Shown piece by piece: positions 27,439 through 37,891 of a stretch of DNA of 64,000 bases (position 1 is the stretch's first letter; every line of letters begins with the position of its first letter). The DNA comes from Nemania diffusa. Taxonomy: Eukaryota > Ascomycota > Sordariomycetes > Xylariales > Xylariaceae. The stretch is from NCBI GenBank assembly GCA_038501195.1, contig JBBPUQ010000003.1, positions 1,132,501 through 1,196,500 on the forward strand, in the 5' to 3' direction. A program made the position numbers and the translations under genes. The notes beneath the pieces were generated by a model that was given only the letters and a program-made list of their open reading frames with translations, had not been told where the DNA came from and did no database searches.

Positions 27439-28523
27439 ATGGACGTTATTCTCGAGATCTGGGACACCTACCTGGGCGACTATGTTTTCGCCCACGCTCA
27501 TCCCGCGCGCTCGACCGCGTCCAACTATTTTAATGTTCACAACACGACGTCTTCGTCATGGCAGTACAAGCCCGCGTCCGCATACATCGAGTTCGAGCCC
27601 AGTGAATACGCATTCATGAGCGCGTGGGACAGAGATAATATTATCCGCCAGGCCATATCGCTCTGGACCATCACAGTGTACGAGTCCTCCTTCTGTAACG
27701 AGACTTGAGACGAGCTTCTAGCTAACTCAGAACTAGGATCTTCGGCTGTTTGTTATACTTTGTCTTCGCCTCCCTCTCTTACTGGCTAGTGTTCGACAAG
27801 AACACGAAGAGCCACCCCAAGTACCTCAAGAATCAGATTTCCATGGAGATCAGACAATCGATCGAGTCCTTCCCCGGCATGGCCATCCTCACCACCATCT
27901 TCTGGCTCCTCGAGGTCCGCGGCTACACGAAGCTGTACGATACGCCCGCCGACGGCCCCGGCATGTGGTACGAGTACATGCAGTTCCCGTGCTTCCTGAT
28001 CTTCACCGACGCGCTCATCTACCTGATCCACCGCGGGCTGCACCACCCGGTGGTCTACAAGCACCTGCACAAGCCTCACCACAAGTGGATCATGCCGACG
28101 CCTTTCGCCTCGCACGCCTTCCACCCAGTGGACGGGTTTTCTCAGTCGTTCCCGTACCACCTGTACCCGATCCTGTTCCCGCTAAACAAGTACGCGTCCG
28201 TCGCGCTCTTCGTCTTCGTCAACTTCTGGACCATCATGATCCACGACGGCGAGTACGTCGCCGACAGCCCCGTCATCAACGGCGCCGCCTGCCACACTAT
28301 GCACCACCTCTACTTCAACTACAATTACGGCCAGTACACCACCCTCTGGGACCGCCTCGGCGGCTCCTACCGCCAGCCCGACGCCGACCTCTTCGACAAG
28401 GAGAAGAAGATGAGCGAGGCCCAGTGGAAGCTCCAGGCCAAGGGCGTCGAGGCTATGACCAAGGAGGTCGAGGGCAGCGACGACCGCGTCTACGGGTCCA
28501 GCGAATCCAAGAAGAGCCAGTAA
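27439..28523 (+). CDS. ERG3: C-5 sterol desaturase (Delta7-sterol 5(6)-desaturase)
   Basis: Two exons, 27,439-27,677 and 27,737-28,523, are separated by a 59-bp intron (GTACGA...TAG with a GCTAAC branch point) and give 341 residues, the usual length. The protein is an ER membrane di-iron enzyme that introduces the C5-C6 double bond late in ergosterol synthesis. The three histidine boxes of the fatty acid hydroxylase superfamily are intact: HRGLHH (178-183), HKPHH (191-195) and HTMHH (266-270). The last is followed by the ERG3 signature LYFNYNYGQ. Hydrophobic segments lie around the intron junction and before the first box. The chosen ATG has a good context (CCAAGATGG) and starts [11 protein letters not shown], as in homologues; an in-frame ATG-less extension upstream is not needed. 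The C-terminus is charged and lysine-rich. Loss of this enzyme in fungi is known to change azole response; nothing here suggests loss. Confidence 0.97.
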
Positions 28524-29629
28524 ATGAGCCCATCTCAGAGATTTCTAGTACCGGCTGCTCTGGATTTAAGGGGCGACGCCATACTAAAAAGGAGTGGAGT
28601 ATATGACCAGCAGAGCAGAGGTCAGACGACTCGAAACGATTTAATATTTATATCTTAGAATAACCGGACCGGAAGTCTTGGTTGTCACTAATGAGCGTTC
28701 CTCGCGTGCGAGAGGATTAGAATTGTATACAACTTTTGAGACGAACTAAAAGGACGCCTCACGTATTTATTATCCTCACGCTCCGCTTTGCCTAGTGGGC
28801 TGGGGCTTGGCGGGATAGATGAGCATAGCAAGAATATCTGGAAAGATAATGCCTAAGGGGCTGGGGTGCGAAAGCAGTCTGCAATCCCTTAATAAAATAA
28901 CTAGATCTAATTATGACCTCAATCTCAACAGCCTCGCAGTGAATATTTTGTTATGCGGTGACCTGATCCTAGATATGTATTTTTCCAGATAATGGATGGA
29001 TGCGAAATTATCAAATCTGTCTGCCCTAAAATCGAGAAGGTCTAACATCTCGTATAAGTCAAAGAGCCGCTTGAGTATAGGTACATTGCCATAGTCATGA
29101 AATCGTAAACCAATAAAAAAAATGAGATTCTGTCATTTCGATTGCGAAGGGCTAATCTCGACTAACAAAGTAGAAAAACTAGAGTATATCTGCGATGTGT
29201 ATATGCGCGCATAACAAAGACCGGTCATTTCCCCGGATGGTATCTCTGAGACTTGGGCAGTGTAAGGAAGCCCTCTCAATATGTGACTCCGGATTGAGCG
29301 TGTGCGACGTGTATTATAGTGTTGCAATGAACTCCCAGCATAGTCTCCTGGGAACACAGCCTGCGCCTCGTCGTACCCTCACTACCACCTAGTAGCCTTT
29401 GAATTCCAGAAATGCGCTTGCACCCAATATCAACCACCAACGCCTTAACCAAACAATAATAAAAGCACGAATGACCTCGTGCAGGTGTAATTTGATTTCA
29501 CCGAAGGAATCTCCCCCTCTAGGGTTCGACCACTCAAATAGTGCTTCAAGCCCTTTCTCTTTGTACCGCCACTAAACACCTTGCTCCTGCGCCACGTCCG
29601 CGCAATGCGTCCCCAGAATCCTCGAGCGA
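28524..29629. other. Convergent intergenic region after ERG3
   Basis: This stretch holds the 3' ends of ERG3 (+) and of the small minus-strand gene at 29,630. No further gene is supported. Confidence 0.5.
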
Positions 29630-30010
29630 TCACGAAAAGCTGACAAACTTGGGGTCTTTGGGCCGGCCGTCGGCGCCGATGCCGTTGGCGCTGAAGCGCT
29701 GCTCCATGTACACGCGGCGGGCCTCGTCGAACCGCAGCCGCCTCTTCTTCATGATCCTGAGGATCTCGGTCTTCGCGCCGTCGTCGAGGCCGGCGCGGGC
29801 GTCGCCCGCGTCGACGTTGGCGCCGAGGTCGAAGGTGCTGCTCGACAGGCCCGCCTCGATGTCGCCCGCGAAGCTGCTCGGCAGCCGCGCGTACAGGAAC
29901 GACGAGCCGGGTAGTTCGGGGAGGAGGTGTAGCCACGAGTGTCGCGTCAGGTAGAGCACCGTGCCGAACACGAGGACCGTCAGCGTCAGGGCGGAGAGCA
30001 GGTAATACAT
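29630..30010 (-). CDS. Small conserved fungal single-pass membrane protein
   Basis: An intronless frame of 126 codons. Residues 3-22 form one strongly hydrophobic helix (YYLLSALTLTVLVFGTVLYL), followed by a basic and hydrophilic region. The C-terminal third is rich in charged residues (MKKRRLRFDEARRVYMEQ) and ends FSANGIGADGRPKDPKFVSFS, a tail I associate with a conserved but uncharacterised protein of Sordariomycetes. I cannot name a function. It is probably an organelle or ER membrane protein with one anchor and a soluble tail. It is divergently arranged with the eL28 gene across about 616 bp. Overlapping frames on the plus strand are shadows caused by high GC third positions. Confidence 0.8.
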   Translation of the reverse strand: MYYLLSALTLTVLVFGTVLYLTRHSWLHLLPELPGSSFLYARLPSSFAGDIEAGLSSSTFDLGANVDAGDARAGLDDGAKTEILRIMKKRRLRFDEARRVYMEQRFSANGIGADGRPKDPKFVSFS

Positions 30011-30626
30011 CGCGCGCAGGTGTCTCTTGCTCTCGGGGAAATAGTCTGGAAATCGATGGGTGAGGGCCCTAGGGGCGCATCTGAATCACACTAGGTAGGT
30101 AGGCGGACGGCGGGTTTCAAGATTTAACCGGGATGAGGTGGGATTAGTCGGCGTAGTCGGATTTCGAGAAGGAAAGAGAATCGAGACTAGAAACAGAATA
30201 TTAAAGAGGAACTAGAGCGGTAGAAAGTGCAATGAGCTGTAAAAGAGAGGTACGATGTTGCTTAGGCCATTTGTAAGCCTGGGAAGCAGAGCGAAGATGG
30301 GATGATGCGGCTTTGGCCCGTTGAAACACGACACTGACGAAATGAACCAAGTGCAGCTGAGACTCGCCCCATTGTCTGACAGATGTAGTACAGTGCTTTA
30401 ATCCAATATTATTACCGTATGGGAGTGTGGCCTGTGCACAGCCGCCTTATTGCGTGTCCCCGTTCACTTGCAATTAAAGATGCCGCTAGTGCGAATCGGG
30501 CGACTTAAGCGATACCCGCACCGTTTTTGGTCTGGGTAGGAAGACGAAATCAGAAGCAACGCAACAAGCAGCTGTTCAATCCCGTCGACATCACCTCGCA
30601 AAAGCCCGAAAACACAACATATCACA
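30011..30626. promoter_or_regulatory. Divergent promoter region of the small membrane protein and eL28 genes
   Basis: No gene is seen. The region lies between two start codons pointing away from each other. A CTAGGTAGGTAGG block lies near 30,090. The 90 bp before the eL28 start are rich in A and C (CCCGAAAACACAACATATCACA), typical of a highly expressed fungal gene. Confidence 0.5.
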
Positions 30627-31383
30627 ATGGCTACTCCTCAGGTTTCCGCCGACTTGGTCTGGGAGATTGTTCGTGAGTTTTTTCTCCTTGGTGTTCAGCT
30701 CTGAGACCAAGTCTGCACGAGAGTCGAGACTAATTCTTGTGGATTTTTACAGGCAGCAACAACTCCTTCCTCGTCAAGCGCAAGGCTTCCGGCGGTATTC
30801 AGTTCTCTCGGGATCCCCTGAACCTCACGAACAAGAACTCGCGCAAGGTGAGAATTCTAGGATTTCCTTTAATCTGGGCAATGGCTAATAAAAACTGCTA
30901 GTGGGCCGGTTTCGTGAACGACAAGGTACGATTGTGATAACTGCACGAGTAATGCGATACGATGAATGAAGTTTAAGGCTCACACTGGAGAATCCGAATA
31001 GGCCGTTGGTGTCGTTCCCGCCGAGAAGGGTGGTGTTAAGGTTCTAAGCAAGAAGGTCGAGGCTTCAAAACAGCCCGCCAAGTCCATCAACGAGACCACC
31101 TACAGCGGCGGCAAGTCCGCACGAAAGTCAGTACTCCCCGACCACCTCGTACTCGAGTTATCTATGAGGATATATATATGGAGAGCGAGACATATTAATG
31201 CGTTTGCTATGATACAGGACCTACGTTGCTGTTGCCAACCAGGTTGCCAAGACTGGCTACCGTGCCGACCTCCGCGAGGCCGCCGTCGCCCGTACCTCTG
31301 CTATCCGCCACTCATACAAGGAGCCCAAGCCCAGCCCCGAGCCCAAGCTCCGTGGCTCTAAGGCCAAGAAGGCCGCCGAGTAA
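30627..31383 (+). CDS. RPL28: 60S ribosomal protein L28 (eL28)
   Basis: Five exons, 30,627-30,672, 30,753-30,847, 30,902-30,925, 31,002-31,126 and 31,218-31,383, join in frame to give 151 residues. All introns are 54-91 bp with GT...AG ends; the donor of intron 4 (GTCAGT) is slightly unusual. The protein begins [21 protein letters not shown] and carries [20 protein letters not shown]. It ends in a basic lysine/alanine tail, all typical of the large-subunit protein eL28. This gene family is present in filamentous fungi and animals but missing from Saccharomyces cerevisiae. One exon is only 24 nt (WAGFVNDK). The many short introns near the start are usual for fungal ribosomal protein genes. Confidence 0.96.
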
Positions 31384-32737
31384 AGCAACGATTCGGCGTT
31401 AGGATGACGAGGGAAAAAGAAAGGGACTCCAGTGCATAGGGCACGGCAAAGCATAGATTTTGAGGCTTAGCTAGGCTAAGTCAGCCAGCAGATATTAGGC
31501 ATCATAGTTGCTTTCGTGCAAACTGGTAGTCGCAATCACAAAAGATTCAAGACTACATATCACGTGCTCCCTCACCTATAGTTCTTTTTCCCCCTGTTTG
31601 CGTCTATAATTGTGGCCTTGGAGGCGCATATGCTTGGGGTTTGGAATCAAATCAAAAGATGTGTCGGTCCAATAATACCTCTTCACATGGGAACAGTCGT
31701 CCCGACTCGCCGGGAAGAACGGTTCTAGTGCCGAATAACGTACGTTCATTAGCTAGCTACCACCATCCGGAAACGACATATTCGTTGGAGAGTTAAGGTG
31801 CTCGATGGCGCAAACAGGCTATAGTTCCTCATGCCATCCGAGCCAGCCCGACGGTTTAAATAAGCTTCGGGATAACAAGAAGACTAGCCGGGGAGTGACG
31901 TCGGTGACCCTCGGAACTGGCTGGCTTTTTTACATGTGCTCAGTTGGGTACCGAAATGATCCCCAAATGGCCCCCTAAATAATGTCGTTGAGTACTTATA
32001 CCCTTAGGTAGGTACGCATAGGGATGATAGCCTAACTGCCGCCGCGGCAATCAATAGTAATCGGTTGAGTTTGAATGGCCCGTAAACCCCACGTGCGCGT
32101 ACCTTAGAAAGGTACCTTCAGTACAACTCGGACCGCAGAGAAGTACATATATATGTACCTATGATAGATTTGTAACAGTAAACAGCGTACCTGCCTGTAA
32201 CCTAGCTAAGAGTACAATTGCACGATTTCCGGTACCTAGCCCCCACTGGCTGCATGTACTCTCTAGACCTGGAGTACTGTGAAACCTTACCTAGGTAGGT
32301 AGAGGCGGTACCAGGCTGCAGGAAGACGTGCTTAGGGGGAGGGGCTCAGGTCTCATCTACCTAGCTAGGGAGGTAGAACCCAGGCGTGACCTTGGTGGGG
32401 GAGCGACGATTTGATAACCCCGCAATATCGCGCATCACTAGACTGTCCAGTTGCTCCCCTCCAGGTGCTCCCTCCATCTACCCTTTCTGCCTTCCTTTGA
32501 CCCATAGAAAGTATAAATCAAGAAAGGTCCGTAGCTCCTCCTTGGTGTCCGTATCCTCTCTCTCAGGCCGGTTTCTAGAGAATCTTCTCCTCCTCGTCAT
32601 AACATCGTCCCCGCTCTGTCCATCTCCGTGTCGGCGGGAAACACCAAGCTAGTTAGATACCCAACGAATTGCTGACCCCGCTATAGTCTGTTTACCTTTC
32701 TCAAGCTTAACTACCCCACCTCAACACAATAGTCAAG
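31384..32737. other. Intergenic region upstream of malate dehydrogenase
   Basis: No gene is supported. It is unusually rich in TACCTA/TAGGTA elements (near 32,008, 32,098, 32,287 and 32,357) and has a perfect 16-bp palindrome GTACATATATATGTAC at 32,143-32,158. The last 350 bp are pyrimidine-rich and end in a CA-rich leader. An 88-codon frame at 32,386-32,652 is simply an open frame in that tract. Confidence 0.55.
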
Positions 32738-34119
32738 ATGGTTAAAGCTGGTAAGCTATCATCCAAGCCAATTCCCTACGTGATCTGGCGACAGCATTGG
32801 CTAACACCGTGATCGAATACAGTCGTTGCTGGCGCCTCTGGCGGTATTGGCCAGGTTCGTGAACAATCTCGGGGCGACCCAGTTGAATAAACAGGCGTGT
32901 CAGTCAATATACGAAGAAAGAGCTGACATTCTGAGATGATTAGCCGCTATCTCTCCTTCTTAAGCTGAGCCCCTACGTTGACGAGCTTTCTCTTTACGAT
33001 GTCGTCAACACTCCCGGCGTTGCTGCCGATCTTTCCCACATCTCTTCCACCGCAGTAAGCAAATGATCACTCGTGAATCGGCTGTTGGAAACGCACTCTC
33101 TAAACTACAAACAGAAAGTCACTGGCTACCTACCTAAGGAGGAAGGCGGAAAGGCTGCCTTTAAGGATGCCGACATCATCGTCATTCCCGCTGGCATTCC
33201 GCGTATGCGTTAATCCTCATAAACTACTGCATGTGGGTCCGCTAACATATCCTAGGCAAGCCCGGCATGACCCGTGATGACTTGTTCAACATCAATGCCG
33301 GCATCGTCAAGGGATTGATTGAGATCGCTGCTGAAGTCGCCCCCAAGGCCTTTATCCTAGTCATCTCGAACCCCGTCAACTCCACTGTGCCCATTGCTGC
33401 TGAGGTCCTCAAGGCCAAGGGCGTATTTAACCCCCAGAAGCTTTTCGGTGTCACCACCCTTGACATCGTCCGTGCTGAGACATTTGTCGCCGAGATCGCT
33501 GGCAAGAAGACAGGCTCCGAGCTGACCGTTCCCGTTATCGGCGGTCACTCTGGAGAGACCATTGTTCCCATCTTCAGCAAGGTCAGCCCTAGTGTCACAA
33601 TTCCGGATGACAAGTATGATGCTCTCGTCAACCGCGTCCAGTTCGGTGGTGACGAGGTCGTCAAGGCCAAGGACGGTCTAGGTTCTGCTACTCTATCTAT
33701 GGCTTTCGCTGGCTTCCGGTATGACTTACAAACCCGCCTTAGGTATCACGGTAGCTAACTTTACACAGCTTCGCTGAGAAGGTCCTGAAGGCTGCCAAGG
33801 GCGAGAAGGGTTTAGTCGAGCCTAGCTTTGTCTACCTAGACGGTATTCCCGGGGGTGAGGAAATTAAGAAGGCTACTGGATTGGACTTCTTCTCCGTCCC
33901 CGTCGAACTTGGTGTAAGTTGCCGCCGTCTCACACTATATACTGTAGCCATAGTCCTAGCTAACTTTATCGCCTCTAGCCCAACGGTGTTGAGAAGGCCA
34001 CCAACCCTCTAGCCGGCATCACCGAGAAGGAGAAGACTCTAGTAGAGGCCGCCATCAAGGGACTAAAGGACAACATCGAGAAGGGCATTAACTTCGCCCA
34101 CAACCCCCCTCAGAAGTAA
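32738..34119 (+). CDS. mdh: Malate dehydrogenase, NAD-dependent, no presequence
   Basis: Seven exons, 32,738-32,750, 32,823-32,854, 32,944-33,054, 33,115-33,202, 33,256-33,718, 33,769-33,913 and 33,979-34,119, give 330 residues. The first exon is 13 nt. The protein interconverts malate and oxaloacetate with NAD. Visible motifs are the dinucleotide-binding GASGGIG (8-14) and the substrate-binding arginines in RKPGMTR (R82, R88). The [10 protein letters not shown] segment and the catalytic histidine in GGHSGETI (H179) are also present. The sequence belongs to the mitochondrial-type MDH clade but starts MVKAVV with no targeting peptide, as in cytosolic fungal isoforms. The C-terminus (NPPQK) is not a canonical peroxisomal SKL signal. 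The intron 2 donor is GTTCGT, a rare variant. The gene converges with TRS33. Confidence 0.96.
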
Positions 34120-35350
34120 ATCACCCCTCCCTCGATGCTATGAGTTATGAATTGGATTGTCGTGCTGCTGCGTGGCGTATGATACAGGTCTCTTACTTAT
34201 GCACATGTGTTTCATTTGTCTTTGCCCGAGTTTAGATGGGAGAATTACATCTGATCTACATACACTGCGGGTCGTTCGCCATCTCGGCCAAGGTTCCCTT
34301 TTAGCGTGGTTTGTAGAGAGAAAGAGAAAAAAAAAAGACGCTCAGACAGACAGGCATAAAATCAAGACAAGAGACAGAAACAGCCGGTCACACGATTGTA
34401 GATTACAAAACACAATTGAGAGATCAGGTTTGACTGACTGATTGTTTGTGTTTGAAATTATAGGTTGTGAAGGGGTGAACTACTCCCTTACAGTGACCGT
34501 TGCACTCCCTACCTATCGAATGCCCGGACAAGTTCTTGCCTCCCTTTTATCCGCTCTCCCGCTTTCCCGCCACGGTCCTCCGAAACAAGATGCCGCCCTT
34601 TTCCTACGATTTGGAGTGTTTGGTGTATTTGGTGGATGTTGGTGCTCTTTCGTTAGGTGGTATGGTAGGGAAGGAAGGGATATAATTGGAATATAGAATA
34701 TACACGCAACGTACAAAAATAGTATAATGAGGATGGAGGTCGGGAGGACATAGTCATTATTGCCATTTTGTAAATAGCTCAAATCTGTTGGTAGACCGCC
34801 GGAGAATATATGGCTTATGCGACAGAGACGGTGTGGGTGCGTGAGAATGTGTATTATATGTATGTCAGAGCGAACTCGTTATCTTAATCGTCGTCCAATT
34901 CGTCATCATCTTATCTAGCTCCCTCCCCCACGCGCTGGAAAACGCCGCATTGTACATACATCCTGGATGCATGTAATGCTCTCGTACCTACCTACCCCTT
35001 GTCCTTGTCCGTAGCCGGTGTCCCGGACTTGTGCGTTGCGGCGTGGCCATCTTATTGCAGATGAATGGATTTCCTGGATCGCACTGTGGGCGCTCCGGAA
35101 TTCGTGCTTCCCGTCTCCCATTGCATGATCTACGGTATGCGCCTCTCTCTCTGCTTGGTTTCGCTCTGCATTCTTTCCTCTTGCGGGAGTGGTGGGAGTC
35201 CAGCATAAGGTTTCTTCCTGGTGCCTTGATCTCACTCGTGTTGGCCCACGCGGGATTTAAAGTGCCTATTTTTGAGCTGACCGGAGGCTTTATCGGGGAC
35301 AGTAGATCGACCAATTCCCTTTTCTGTCTTTCGTCTTCTTCGTCTTGGGC
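34120..35350. other. Convergent intergenic region between mdh and TRS33
   Basis: It contains the 3' flanks of two genes pointing at each other and an A-run near 34,328. Open frames here (for example 34,157-34,441 and 35,031-35,525) lack any conserved feature, and the latter overlaps the last TRS33 exon antisense. Confidence 0.5.
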
Positions 35351-36285
35351 TTATTTAGGCGCGGCCGGCACAGTCTTGATCTGGAAGACGGCGGCCGGCA
35401 ACTCGCTTGTTTCAGCCTGCACGGTGGCGCTGATGCCCATAGCTGCTAGGGCACCGCGGAGAATTCCACAGGGGAACCAGAGGAACTGTCTACCATTAGA
35501 TTATATGAAGGCGAGGCTAATTTAAGTCTCATGAATAGAGAGACAAAGAAAGGGATACATACCGGTTGCGCGCGCGCAACGGCCTGTCCCCCGGCATCGG
35601 TGCTCATGCGCGACAGCGGCCGGAATGCGTGGTCCGTTAGCACGTAGACGCCCCGGTGATTCGTCTTGAGGTTGTCGATCTGCTTCTTAAAGACGAGCAT
35701 CCAGAGGTCCTTGCACACGAACTTGATGGCGTCTAGCGTGTCCGTGAAGCGCGGGCGATCGCGGGAGAAGCTGCGGGTGATGTCAGTGATAGGATGGACA
35801 TAAGAGAGAGCCTAGTATTTTAAATGTAAAAAGAGAAGTCCATAGAGTAAGTAGCAATGATAGAGAGAAAAAAAGAAGACTGGAAAGTAGAAAGGCAAAA
35901 AGGGGGTTGGCAGAGGATAAAGGGCTTACCGCTCGACAAGCCCCAGCCCAACCCGATATCCCAGGCCCTCGAGGCGGAAGAACACAGCCTCCCTCTCCTC
36001 CTCCTCGTCTAGCTTGCCCGTCCTGCCCGCCGCCGACGACGCCGGCCCGGGCGCCGTGCTCATGGTCCCCACCGACGTGCTCACGGACCCCGCCGCCCCT
36101 TCGTTGTTCTTGCCGCCGCTGCCGTTGCCGCTGCCCTCGTCGCTCGCCTCCTGTAGCTCGTTCGCGATCCGGTAGGCCATGGGCACGAGCTCGATGAGCA
36201 GGAAGTCGAGGCACGACGTGCCCATGAAGGTCGCCGTGGGGTCGGATGCGTTATACGGCGGCATCGGCTGGTCGAAAGAGGACAT
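35351..36285 (-). CDS. TRS33: TRAPP complex subunit Trs33 / TRAPPC6
   Basis: Three exons on the minus strand, 36,285-35,930, 35,770-35,563 and 35,485-35,351, give 232 residues. Introns of 159 bp and 77 bp have GTAAGC...CAG and GTATGT...CAG ends. Trs33 belongs to the Bet3 fold family and is part of the TRAPP tethering complexes, which act as GEFs for Ypt1/Rab1 and Ypt31/32 at the ER-Golgi and Golgi. Conserved stretches include FLLIELVPMAYRIANEL (28-44), RLEGLGYRVGLGLVERFSRD around the first junction, and KQIDNLKTNHRGVYVLTD. The C-terminus is FLWFPCGILRGALAAMG. A low-complexity Gly/Ser/Ala/Glu insert (about residues 47-98) separates the first two helices and is longer than in yeast. The second acceptor was chosen as CAG at 35,486-35,488 to keep the QP-FLWFP junction in frame. 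Confidence 0.95.
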
Positions 36286-37891
36286 CTCTGCGCGTGTTGT
36301 TTGTTTACTTTTAGAGGAGCTGGTCGCCGTGGTTCTGACCGAACTCGTAGTATCGTCGTTTCGCTTCTCTGTTCCTCGTCCGCTCTGCTACCCTCCCTGC
36401 TGAACGGCGAACTACTCCTTGGTCTGGTCCCTTAATGATATGGGCACTCGGAATGAGTATCTAGCGCAGATGAATTATTATTCGAAGTGTGGTTGAATAT
36501 GAGTAGTCGCAACACCACTGTAGTAACTTTAGATACGAATGCGCAGGGCGTGCGACGATAACACTCTGAAAATGGTCGCAGCACTATAGATTGTTGGCGA
36601 ATGGGTTTCTGTGCCTGTATCAAGGTTTATTTACTGATTCGCTATCGCTTCGTTCCATGGAGAATTTGGAGGAAGATCTTGAGGTAGCTATGATTTAGAA
36701 GGGTAGTAGTAAGGTTGGGATCTGAAGCTACCTAGGTAGAGGTGGGTTACAGTGGTGAAGCTTTAGGTAGGACCGGTAGGTACATACAGGAACAAACAAG
36801 GGATGATGGACTGTCGGCTTATCGATTAGCCCACCCCTGAGGCTGGCTACCCAACTACATAGGTAATCAACAATGAATTGAGGTGCCAAATTCACTTTTA
36901 ACAAGAACTAATTAGATAGGGAAATTCAAGTAAATAATGGCCTATTATAATATGTACTTGCACCGATCCAGAAAGGAACAATCCCAATTATGTCGTGTTA
37001 TACCCTTAATACTAGAGGAGTATTAACGGCGTCGTTTTTCTTCAGTGATAGATTACAACAACAATGACGTGATTCGGTCCTTGTAGGAGATTGTCTGATG
37101 AGAAAAACAGCATGAAGGGGTATACTTACGGGTATTCAAACGAGCTACAAAGTCTATCTATTTGTATATGCTCTTGATGTTCTTCCTAGGCGCCTATGTG
37201 AAATGAATGGACCCGATGAAACCTCCCTTTGGCCTGGACACTACGTAGTTACACTTTTGAGCATCCTTGCTCTACCCACTAAACATTATCTGCTAATATA
37301 GACGCATGTATTTATCTCGTTGGCAAGGAAAGTTAGTTCCGGAGTGACAAAGGAAAGAATCATAAACTGACATAACGGAGGAACTGAAACATCGAATGTC
37401 AGCTCACTCACTAGTAGGGTAACTCTATCATACACAACTCAATTTGATATCAGATGATCAAGTTATATTCGATGGAGGCGATCTATTTCTGTATTAGAAC
37501 AACAAGAAAGCTTCCATTGGGCTCAGATTCAAAGGGCGTTGTAGCCGCTCAAGGAGATCCTTCTCTCTGTCCGAACCAACCAAAATTTGCCCCCGTCAGA
37601 TGCAAGAGTAGTATGCTATGAACGCCTAGGAACCATTCGCACTTCCATGCGGTCGATGCAGTAACATTAGTCTGCAAACGTGCCCGCGCCATCAGGCTCT
37701 AACCATAACGCCGCTGTCGAGAAAAACATGAGAACGTAAACAGGAATCCTGGGTAGTACCTAATTTACAATATGATACGATCCGTCCTACAACTCCCTTT
37801 TCGCCCTCTTTAGTATCCAGCCCTAGTCGAGGTCAGGTCAACGCCTATCAAGACGTTATCTCGTCATGTGGCTCTTCCCTTAGCTTTGTCC
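36286..37891. other. Intergenic region, TRS33 promoter and siz1 3' flank
   Basis: No gene is supported. It includes one CTACCTAGGTAG palindrome (36,728-36,739). Composition is ordinary. Confidence 0.5.

Noticed and set aside
27965..28606. 213-codon Arg/Pro/His-rich frame on the plus strand
   Set aside because: It overlaps the ERG3 coding exon in another frame; GC-rich third positions keep it open.
29445..29954. 163-codon minus and 137-codon plus frames
   Set aside because: Both overlap the small membrane-protein gene out of frame and have arginine- or alanine-rich shadow composition.
35031..35525. 164-codon plus-strand frame
   Set aside because: It runs antisense through the last exon and second intron of TRS33 and shows no conserved feature.
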